Part shown: in pieces, positions 6,416-11,270 of the stretch
Position numbering within the stretch: the stretch's first letter is position 1
Layout: each line of letters begins with the position of its first letter
NCBI GenBank assembly: GCA_945906715.1
Contig: CAMDRK010000063.1
Coordinates: 1-11,270, forward strand
From: Nitrospira lenta
Lineage (GTDB): Bacteria > Nitrospirota > Nitrospiria > Nitrospirales > Nitrospiraceae
Reading direction: 5' to 3'
DNA: 11,270 bases
Made by a program: the position numbers and the translations under genes
The notes under the pieces: model-generated
Told to the model about the DNA's origin: nothing
The model's database searches: none
The model's input: the letters and a program-made list of their open reading frames with translations, nothing else

Positions 6416-6766
6416 ATGAAGGGACGACACTGGATTACATTCGCCAGTCTGGCACTCACCCTTGTGGCTGTCCAACAGCCCGCCTTGGCTGAAAACGGCG
6501 ATGCAGGGGGAGGAGAGGTGCGGGAAGACCGCCGCGACCTGCGGCAAGACCGTCGAGACATTCGTGAAGATCGACGAGATCTCCGGCAGGATGTTCAGTC
6601 AGGGGCGAGCCCTGAACAAGTCGCACAGGATCGGCGAGATATTCGCCAAGACCGGCAGGATCTCAGGAAAGATCATCGGGATCTCCGGCACGATCGCCAA
6701 GACCGGCGTGGAGACCGGCGAGACCTACGGCACGACATGGCTGGCCGCAAAGGCCACAATCGTTAA
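6416..6766 (+). CDS. Exported RRDxRxD heptad-repeat protein
   Basis: A 116-residue exported protein. AGGAGG (6405-6410) is five bases before the ATG, and MKGRHWITFASLALTLVAVQ then QPALA/E is a standard signal peptide (cut after residue 25). The mature part is almost wholly a seven-residue repeat of the form (Q/E)DRRD(L/I)R: three and a half copies at 37-59, a short break (VQSGASPEQVA), then five more copies at 71-106. The strict alternation of acidic and basic residues suggests a stable single charged alpha-helix. I do not know its function; comparable DRRDxR proteins occur in many bacteria as uncharacterised periplasmic proteins. A very strong terminator follows. It may act with the divergent charged protein at 5694-6086, which is inference from position. 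Confidence 0.8.
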   Translation: MKGRHWITFASLALTLVAVQQPALAENGDAGGGEVREDRRDLRQDRRDIREDRRDLRQDVQSGASPEQVAQDRRDIRQDRQDLRKDHRDLRHDRQDRRGDRRDLRHDMAGRKGHNR

Positions 6767-6784
6767 GCATTCTGATAGGCAAGA

Positions 6785-6823
6785 AAGGCCGGCAACAACT
6801 GCAGTTGTTGCCGGCTTTGTTTT
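6785..6823 (+). terminator. Strong intrinsic terminator after the RRDxRxD-repeat gene
   Basis: A perfect 28-bp palindrome (6788-6815; left half GCCGGCAACAACTG) is extended by A-T and G-U pairs and followed by TTTGTTTT on the plus strand. It lies about 20 bp after the stop at 6766. As a DNA palindrome it could fold on either strand, and the upstream AAGAAA gives a weak T-run for the minus strand. Confidence 0.9.
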
Positions 6824-6847
6824 ATCGAGAAACTATAGCATTCAGGT

Positions 6848-6910
6848 GTTCAGGCTGAAGGCCGAAATTTGAGAATCGAAGTTCTAAACCCGTTAGCCTT
6901 CAGCCTGAAC
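6848..6910. repeat. Perfect 15-bp inverted repeat in the convergent gap
   Basis: GTTCAGGCTGAAGGC (6848-6862) and its exact complement GCCTTCAGCCTGAAC (6896-6910) flank a 33-base loop. A further partial copy, CCTTCAGCCTAAC, lies at 6913-6925. It sits between the plus-strand terminator and the end of the minus-strand DUF5069 gene. No T-run follows, so it is not a clear terminator; it resembles a REP-like intergenic repeat. Confidence 0.65.
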
Positions 6911-6939
6911 CCCTTCAGCCTAACTACCTGCACTATCCG

Positions 6940-7371
6940 TCACATCCGCCCTTCATCCAGCTCAATCACATCGGCCCAGGTGGAGATTGAGGGAAGAGTC
7001 GAAACCGGTACGCCGCGTTTTGTAGCGATACCTTCAAGCCGTCCCTGAAAACGCTGATGCGCTGCATCGTCTTTTGGGCCGGATGACAGAAGGCCCTGCG
7101 ACCATTGCGCGATTTCTTGCTCCGATGGCTTTCGACTATTGGCCCTCACCCAGGCAAGCAACTCCTCATCCGTCCCACCGGCCAACACCCGCTGCTCGAA
7201 AGCCTTCGGATCGATCTGGAGAAAATCGATCAGGTACTTATCGAACCCCACCGTGATGTAGTTGTAATCCTGAATCTCCCCTACATGCCGCAAACGAATC
7301 TTGTCAATAAACCGCCCCAAGTGGGCAATGCCACCGAGGAGGGCTTTGGGACTCCGTGGATACTTCATCAT
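6940..7371 (-). CDS. DUF5069 family protein
   Basis: A 143-residue protein starting MMKYPRSPKALLGGIAHLGR, which is the hallmark opening of DUF5069 ('PRSPxExLGGxxHLxRxxDKIR'). It continues with FIDKIRLRHVGEIQDYNY, GFDKYLIDFLQIDPKAFEQR and GGTDEELLAWVR. The family is cytoplasmic and uncharacterised. The C-terminal 45 residues (RFQGRLEGIATKRGVPVSTL...) are Arg/Gly-rich and close with an acidic tail. The start at 7371 follows GGAG by about nine bases; a second ATG is directly behind it. The frame stays open upstream to 7560, but that part overlaps the toxin gene and is unlikely to be used. It lies 35 bp after the toxin stop on the same strand, so transcription from the toxin-antitoxin promoter may continue into it. 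Confidence 0.85.
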   Translation of the reverse strand: MMKYPRSPKALLGGIAHLGRFIDKIRLRHVGEIQDYNYITVGFDKYLIDFLQIDPKAFEQRVLAGGTDEELLAWVRANSRKPSEQEIAQWSQGLLSSGPKDDAAHQRFQGRLEGIATKRGVPVSTLPSISTWADVIELDEGRM

Positions 7372-7406
7372 CTCAGCTTTCTCCGGACGATTATCATGCT
7401 TGACCT

Positions 7407-7703
7407 TCAGGCCTTGCCCCGCGAGACCCAATAGCCAGGCTTGTGTTTCAGATGCATGACGGCTGCTAGATAGATCACTTTCCCTTCGACAGCATAGATG
7501 ATGCCATAGGGAAACCTCTGAAGGAGATAGCGTCGGAATCTCCCTTTCAGGATGCGCCACACGGTGGGATGTTGCTGAATCTGTTCGAAGGCTGACTCAA
7601 CCGAGTCCACGAACTCGTGCCCCAGCCCCTCCCTGCAATCTTCATAGAACAATGCAGCTTGGTGGATTTCCTGCTTCGCGGCGAGATCGAGGCGGACGCT
7701 CAA
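7407..7703 (-). CDS. ParE/RelE-superfamily toxin
   Basis: A 98-residue toxin of the ParE branch of the RelE/ParE superfamily. The family pattern is clear: an N-terminal helical pair (DLAAKQEIHQAALFYEDCRE, GLGHEFVDSVESAFEQIQQH), then P46 and a basic beta-sheet (GRFRRYLLQRFPYGIIYAVE, residues 54-73), ending VIYLAAVMHLKHKPGYW. ParE-type toxins inhibit gyrase, whereas RelE types cleave ribosome-bound mRNA; sequence alone favours ParE-like but does not settle the target. Its ATG overlaps the antitoxin stop by four bases (7700-7703), the usual antitoxin-first arrangement. The length is normal and no lesion is visible, so the module looks intact. Confidence 0.9.
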   Translation of the reverse strand: MSVRLDLAAKQEIHQAALFYEDCREGLGHEFVDSVESAFEQIQQHPTVWRILKGRFRRYLLQRFPYGIIYAVEGKVIYLAAVMHLKHKPGYWVSRGKA

Positions 7704-7933
7704 TGATGGAGTTCCTTGCGTACCTCACGCAGTGCCTTGCCCGCAGAAACGGTCTTTGTCGCCTTTCGCTTCCACGCGCCAAAGCGTTTCTCGGCCTCTG
7801 CGATCCACGCTTCATCTACGGCTGTCAGCGGTTCGTGCTTCATCTGTACAAGCAGTCGCTCGGCCAACCGTTCGCGTTCCGTTGCGGGTAACTTCTGCGC
7901 CTGCTTTTCGAGGGCCAACGCTCGTGCAGTCAT
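7700..7933 (-). CDS. Addiction-module antitoxin (Unstab_antitox / TIGR02574 type)
   Basis: A 77-residue antitoxin. The first half, LALEKQAQKLPATERERLAE followed by RLL, matches the helical start of the 'addiction module component' family. The second half, VDEAWIAEAEKRFGAWKRKA and ending SAGKALREVRKELHH, matches the toxin-wrapping segment, including the conserved Glu-Ala-Trp. It is first in the operon, with GAGAGGA before the ATG and a four-base overlap with the toxin. Antitoxins of this kind usually repress their own promoter together with the toxin. The promoter I see (7975-8003) lies in the end of an attC-like site. The gene itself starts 51 bp beyond that site. Confidence 0.88.
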   Translation of the reverse strand: MTARALALEKQAQKLPATERERLAERLLVQMKHEPLTAVDEAWIAEAEKRFGAWKRKATKTVSAGKALREVRKELHH

Positions 7934-7974
7934 CGCTTTCCTCTCGGTAGGGAAACCTACAGCCTCGGTCGAGA

Positions 7975-8003
7975 ACTCTACAAGGTTTAACCAGTCGTTG
8001 CAA
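7975..8003 (-). promoter_or_regulatory. Candidate promoter of the toxin-antitoxin operon inside the attC end
   Basis: On the minus strand TTGCAA (7998-8003) and TAGAGT (7975-7980) are 17 bp apart. The -35 and most of the spacer fall within the terminal arm of the attC-like site 7985-8153. Each hexamer is two bases from consensus. Confidence 0.45.
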
Positions 8004-8153
8004 CGGCGGACGTCATCCCATTTATCTGGTTATGACCCTGCGCGAACTCTTCCGTTGCAGAACATGTTCAACCGCTGCAGGTCACTTGCCCAGAAAAGAC
8101 TCCCGCTACATTTTCTTGATCGAGCCGCCGGTCGCTGTTTCGATTGGTTAGAC
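7985..8153 (-). other. Over-long attC-like recombination site behind the AlkC gene
   Basis: Read on the minus strand, the site opens with GTCTAAC (8147-8153; fits RYYYAAC) and closes with GTTAAAC (7985-7991; fits GTTRRRY). The ends pair well beyond these cores: GTCTAACCAATCG against GTTTAACCAGTCG, then an inner CGGCGG match with unequal spacing, as expected for R and L boxes with bulged bases. It begins six bases after the AlkC-type gene stops. At 169 bp it is longer than usual attC sites (about 57-141 bp), so it may carry an insertion or be a fused or decayed site. Confidence 0.6.
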
Positions 8154-8159
8154 CGATAG

Positions 8160-9275
8160 TCAAAATTTCAGTAGTTCGAATGCACCCAGGGGTTTGACAC
8201 GGCCATTCAACAGAACATCCACGGTGTGTTTCCCTGGATAATGCCTGCGGGTCGTCATTTCTACCAGTGAGACGGTCTTCCCCACGAGTTCTGATTGATT
8301 CGGATTAAGGTCCAAAGTCTTCAGTTTGAACACCTTTGGACTTGTGCTGCCGTTGGCTTTCACGAAATGCACACGAAAATCCGCTAGTACCGATTGGCGC
8401 TTCGAGCTCGTGTTGATAACTTCAAAAGCAATCGAGACGGATTTTCCCATCGAGGCACGTTTGGGGGCGATGCGGACCTTTCGTATCACCACTCCGGCAG
8501 TCTTCTCAAACCCTAACACCTCAAGCGCCCCAGCTTCGCCCCGTTTTATCGCGGATCGAAGTGCGTGGCCAATCAGCCAACGGCGCTCCTTCGTGGCGGC
8601 TATCAACCACTTCTTGCAAACACCAACCAATACGGCAGGATGATCCTTTCCGATGTCATTTAAATTGTTGGCCACGGAGCGACGCACATATAGCTCCGGA
8701 TCGTCTTTCAGCATCTCGAGCAGTGCGAGTACTGGTCGTGGGTCAGCCTGAAATGCGCGAAGCCGCGGTGCCCAGGGCAAACGAGGCCGAGTCCCTTCCG
8801 ATACCAGGCGCCGCACATGAACGCTAGGATCGACAGCCCAATCCTGTAGGCGCGAGAGAGTCGCTGCAGGATACTTTTCTAAATAAGGCCGGATGCTGAA
8901 TTCCGCCGTGAATCGCTGCGTCAGTTCATACTGCGCGCGCATTGATTCCTCAAAATGATTGAGCCCGTATTCAGCGACGAAAAACACATGGGGGAGATAA
9001 AAAAACGGAGCCATGCCGTAATCTTCCGTCTTATCGAGCTTGGGACCAATTGATTTGATCAGAATCGCGACAGCCTTGCGATAATCTTCAGGTAGATGGT
9101 GTCGCATGGCTCTTGCAATTTTCCACCCACGCGGAAAGAGTTCAAGGGGCGCGTATCCATCAAGGACGTCCCTTATGAACACTCCTTTGGGGAAGTGCTG
9201 ATAGACGGAGGCAATCATCTCGGCAATCTTCATTGGGACATCGGCACCAAATCGATTTTTCAATTGCTCGGCCAT
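8160..9275 (-). CDS. alkC: AlkC-type DNA alkylation-repair glycosylase, HEAT repeats plus Ig-like domain
   Basis: A 371-residue protein of the AlkC/AlkD HEAT-like-repeat DNA glycosylases. It opens MAEQLKNRFG, runs through HEAT-like helices (about 10-255), and carries characteristic blocks AQYELTQRFTAEFSIRPYLE (114-133), HVRRLVSEGTRPRLPWAPRL (153-172), YVRRSVANNLNDIGKDHP (196-213) and RRWLIGHALR (231-240). Residues about 262-371 form a beta-rich Ig-like domain (VIRKVRIAPKRASMGKSVSI ... GKHTVDVLLNGRV), the extra domain typical of AlkC rather than AlkD. AlkC enzymes remove small N-methylated bases, notably 3-methylcytosine, without base flipping. I start at 9275 because the open frame upstream to 9386 is just translation through an attC site. 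The gene lies between two attC-like sites and is probably a cassette. Confidence 0.82.
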   Translation of the reverse strand: MAEQLKNRFGADVPMKIAEMIASVYQHFPKGVFIRDVLDGYAPLELFPRGWKIARAMRHHLPEDYRKAVAILIKSIGPKLDKTEDYGMAPFFYLPHVFFVAEYGLNHFEESMRAQYELTQRFTAEFSIRPYLEKYPAATLSRLQDWAVDPSVHVRRLVSEGTRPRLPWAPRLRAFQADPRPVLALLEMLKDDPELYVRRSVANNLNDIGKDHPAVLVGVCKKWLIAATKERRWLIGHALRSAIKRGEAGALEVLGFEKTAGVVIRKVRIAPKRASMGKSVSIAFEVINTSSKRQSVLADFRVHFVKANGSTSPKVFKLKTLDLNPNQSELVGKTVSLVEMTTRRHYPGKHTVDVLLNGRVKPLGAFELLKF

Positions 9276-9293
9276 TGAAATAAGCCTTATGCG

Positions 9294-9366
9294 GTCTAAC
9301 GTTTGACATGAGGGGTGCACAAAAGACGCAGCCTTTTTTGGCATCCCCTCGATGGAAGGGTTAGGC
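9294..9366 (-). other. attC recombination site (integron cassette)
   Basis: The 73-bp site on the minus strand starts GCCTAAC (9360-9366, R'') and ends GTTAGAC (9294-9300, R'), exact fits to RYYYAAC and GTTRRRY. The inner arms pair as CATCGAGGGGATGC against the complement of GCACCCCTCATG: CAT, GAGGGG and TGC match, while a C and an A on one arm remain unpaired. Bulged bases on one arm are the recognised mark by which integrases choose the attC strand. Unpaired spacers separate core and inner boxes. The site lies 64 bp after the HEPN-like gene and 18 bp before the AlkC-type start. Confidence 0.8.
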
Positions 9367-9430
9367 GTCGCCGTGATCGGGCGCATTGGGTGCTATGGTT
9401 TCACGCTTGCGAGGCCAAACAGTGACGTCG

Positions 9431-10036
9431 TCAGCGGTAGTAGAGCCTGCGGCGCTCATCGTTCACCTCTGCCAAGAAGAGCTCGCGATTGCAGCGCGTT
9501 GACGCAAAGAGCAGCCCCATCAGTTCATCGACTTCCGGCAAGCTCAACAGATATGAAGTCTGTTCAGCTTCGCGCTCATCTCGGGGTTGGTCATCGACGG
9601 CAAAGATGTTGATGATGATGGTGGCGCCATCATCAATGAGCTGTTCCGGGTAGCGAATTTCCTCGAACTTGTGCAGGGCGTCAATGATGCGGTCAAACTC
9701 CGGTCGCACGGCGGCAGCGTTGCGCTTCTTGAACTCCACCCAAAGAAGCGGGAGATTGTGTCGGTAGCCAGTCTTCCCGCTTCCGTATTGTCGAATCCTC
9801 TCGACGGGATCGTCGTAAGCAAGGCAAGCCTTCAGGAAGAGTTCAACTGCATGGTGCAGTAGATTCGCCAAGACCGGGGTAAAGTTGCTTGCTGCCGTAA
9901 ATCGGCCGGCTACGTAATACTGAATGCCATACCGAATGGCATGGCGCCAGTACCTCGTCCGGAAGCTTTCATCCCGCCGCGCTTGGGTATGCTCGATTCC
10001 GGTCGGATTGCGATTGTCGGAATGCGCGGATGACAT
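9431..10036 (-). CDS. HEPN-like protein in an integron-type cassette, function unknown
   Basis: A 201-residue protein that I do not recognise with confidence. Two features recall HEPN-fold proteins: an amphipathic helix NLLHHAVELFLKACLAY (58-74), and YRHNLPLLWVEFKKRN (91-106), resembling the 'A-E--LKa-l ... GH-L--L' pattern. A clear HEPN RNase Rx4-6H motif is not evident, so ribonuclease activity is not claimed. Further parts are helical and charged, with EEIRYPEQLIDDGATIIINI near 125-144. There is no signal peptide. The ATG at 10036 lies eight bases after the GTTGGGC core at 10045-10051, and the stop is 64 bp before the good attC site, so the ORF fills one cassette. No strong Shine-Dalgarno sequence is seen. 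Adjacent DNA repair and toxin genes fit accessory or defence DNA, but no function follows from that. Confidence 0.65.
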   Translation of the reverse strand: MSSAHSDNRNPTGIEHTQARRDESFRTRYWRHAIRYGIQYYVAGRFTAASNFTPVLANLLHHAVELFLKACLAYDDPVERIRQYGSGKTGYRHNLPLLWVEFKKRNAAAVRPEFDRIIDALHKFEEIRYPEQLIDDGATIIINIFAVDDQPRDEREAEQTSYLLSLPEVDELMGLLFASTRCNRELFLAEVNDERRRLYYR

Positions 10037-10044
10037 GCTGCGAC

Positions 10045-10121
10045 GCCCAACTATTAAGTGAACAGCGGCAGGGACATGAATACAGGCAGCTATCCCTGAC
10101 CGTGCCAGAACTCTGGTGACT
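10045..10121 (-). other. Degenerate attC-like site ahead of the HEPN-like cassette
   Basis: On the minus strand the closing core is GTTGGGC (10045-10051, a full GTTRRRY match). Inner boxes pair as CGGTCAGGGA (10093-10102) against the complement of 10066-10074 (CGGCAGGGA), with one bulged T. The expected RYYYAAC opening core near 10115-10121 is degraded (AGTCACC). Core-to-inner spacing (14 and 12 bases) and total length are plausible. Weaker than the site at 9294-9366. Confidence 0.4.
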
Positions 10122-10732
10122 GAAAAGCTGAGAGATCATCCGCATTTCGAGGATCTGTGTCAATAACCGCCCACAAGAATGCACTGCCATTCACGCGGCC
10201 TATCTCTCAATTGGCCCGCAGCCTATTTCTGCTGGGCGCGAGCGCACAGTTTGCCCAACCCTACCAGTCTGCGGGGCTGCCCATGCCGCGCCATTCTCGA
10301 TTCAGGACATGCGTCTAAAGATTCGAATGGCGTCTGGAACTGTTTCAGACTTCAATAGATGTGCCAGGACTCAGCGCGAACTTTGCCGAAGGTGCGGGGG
10401 GCCACTGAGACTCAGTCGGGTAGGAAAACTAGAACTGGGTGGAAAACTATGGGGTCTGACCCTTTGTTCCCCTCCGTGCTGGCTTTGCTCAGCGCAGTCT
10501 AGTGGCTGAGCGCCCCGGACTTGAGCAAGTTGCCAAATATGAACAGGAAAGTCCGCGACCGCGCGTTGCGCGAGCACAGAAGATCATCAGCCCCCATCCC
10601 CTCCGCGTTCTGCGAGCAAAATGAATTGGCCAGATTGGCCATGACTTAATCGAGAGGAAACTTCAGGAGGCTGACTTCTTGGCGGACTTGCCGGCGTGCA
10701 AGCTATTCAATGGCTCCTGAAACATTTTCAGC
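10122..10732. other. Gene-poor stretch with repeat words and element remnants
   Basis: No gene I can support in about 610 bp. GGGGTCTGACCC (10451-10462) looks like debris of a repeat or transposon. A GCTCAGC/GCTGAGC inverted repeat is at 10487-10511. CCGCGCGTTGCGCGAGCA (10559-10576) and CGCGTTCTGCGAGCAAAA (10604-10621) are exact 18-bp copies of words inside the 352-bp element at 221-572, in the opposite order. TTCAGGAG and CTCCTGAA (about 10663-10719) flank the end of the Fic gene. Confidence 0.5.
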
Positions 10733-11270
10733 CTACAAGTTTACCTTGTAACTCGTGCTCCGACCGCCGCCGGAGGGGACGAACAGGCCCTTGTCTGCGA
10801 GATCCTGCAAATCCCGCGTCGCCGTAGCTTTCGACGCCCCAGTCATCGACATGTATTTCTGCACTCATCCCGCCCTTGAACCCTTCAGAGCCTTCTTCGA
10901 GCATCCGGCGCACGATTTGCTGCTGCCGTTCATTCAACCGATCCCTGAACCGGTCGAACAACCTCGTTTTCTTCAGCGTGAAATCGATCTGCTCTTCCGC
11001 GTGAATCTGCGCCGCGAGCGCCATATTCACAAACCACTTCACCCAGTTCGTGATCTCGTTCGAGTGCTGCCCTGCCTGCAATGCTGCATAGTACCCCTTT
11101 CGATCCGTCTCGATCGCACGCGACAGGCTCAACAGGATCGGCCACCCAGTCCCCTGCGACAATGCCTTTTCGGACAAAGCCCGGCCAATCCGCCCATTCC
11201 CGTCTTCAAATGGATGGATCGATTCGAAATAGAGATGCGTCACTGCCGACCGCACGACGGCTTTTTTGAT
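10733..11270 (-). pseudogene. Fic-domain protein, C-terminal part, with a frameshift
   Basis: The gene enters from the right edge, so its start is missing. The Fic active-site motif is complete and canonical: HPFEDGNGRIGR (HPFxxGNGRxxR), which in active Fic enzymes transfers AMP to target hydroxyl groups. A helical region follows (WVKWFVNMALAAQIHAEEQI), then a winged-helix-like tail. After GFKGGMSAE the frame breaks. In that frame the protein ends in an unrelated Arg-rich tail at 10728. One frame over, the sequence continues KYMSMTGASKATATRDLQDL then ADKGLFVPSGGGRSTSYKVN before stopping at 10733-10735. That second ending is the expected wing of this Fic subfamily. The break lies at a short A-run (TTT on the plus strand, 10856-10858), so a sequencing or assembly indel is possible. 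Confidence 0.8.

Noticed and set aside
6895..6930. GCCTAAC (6919-6925; GTTAGGC on the minus strand) as another attC core behind the DUF5069 gene
   Set aside because: No partner RYYYAAC core or inner boxes are found at attC spacing, and the word belongs to the CCTTCAGCCT repeat.
8066..8153. A shorter attC using the internal GTTGAAC core instead of GTTAAAC at 7985
   Set aside because: The inner arms pair poorly in this alternative, whereas the full-length version pairs beyond the core (CCARTCG and CGGCGG).
10250..10262. GCCCAAC at 10254-10260 as a fourth attC end
   Set aside because: No complementary inner box or opening core on the expected side.
10680..10725. Minus-strand peptide ending AGKSAKKSAS just after the Fic gene
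   Set aside because: Only about 20 codons; it may be the tail of a lost gene, but nothing upstream in frame supports it.
221..10732. CRISPR array, tRNA or rRNA genes
   Set aside because: No regularly spaced direct repeats with unique spacers, and no cloverleaf or conserved rRNA sequence noticed by eye. The repeats present are inverted-end intergenic elements.

Overview
The window looks like chromosome from a Nitrospira-like bacterium (Nitrospirota). I base this on the dispersed GCAGGATGC-bounded intergenic repeats, the 'GTCTGTCTGGTC' palindrome and several small uncharacterised exported families that I associate with that genus from memory. No 16S or other marker gene is present, so the placement is moderate at best. 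Most genes have ordinary Shine-Dalgarno sites, sigma70-like promoters and intrinsic terminators.

Layout. Positions 1-1988 (minus strand) run from a small exported protein of unknown function through an MBL-fold hydrolase (YcbL/glyoxalase-II type) to the start of an exported DUF151-type protein cut by the left edge. A 352-bp repeat fills the whole gap between the last two. A divergent promoter region (1989-2099) leads to a coiled-coil lipoprotein (2100-2834), which is followed directly by a second, 126-bp member of the same repeat family. Next come an NlpC/P60-like lipoprotein (3175-3840), overlapped by a 140-residue helical protein (3840-4262), a 99-bp imperfect palindrome with a T-run, and a paralogue of that helical protein (4544-4975). 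A PilZ (c-di-GMP) protein follows at 5080-5445. Two divergent genes at 5694-6766 encode exported, extremely charged repeat proteins.

The right half (6940-11270) is accessory DNA, all on the minus strand: a DUF5069 protein, a ParE-type toxin-antitoxin pair, an AlkC-type DNA glycosylase with its C-terminal Ig-like domain, a HEPN-like orphan protein, and the C-terminal half of a Fic-domain protein with a frameshift.

The most notable finding is that the AlkC and HEPN-like genes lie between sequences with the architecture of integron attC sites. There is one good 73-bp site (9294-9366) with GCCTAAC/GTTAGAC ends and bulged bases, one over-long site (7985-8153), and one degenerate site (10045-10121). 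All are in the same orientation, and each ORF starts just after one site and ends just before the next. No integrase is visible. The segment therefore reads as two gene cassettes of a chromosomal integron or an integrase-less attC cluster, with a toxin-antitoxin pair at its downstream boundary whose likely promoter overlaps an attC end.
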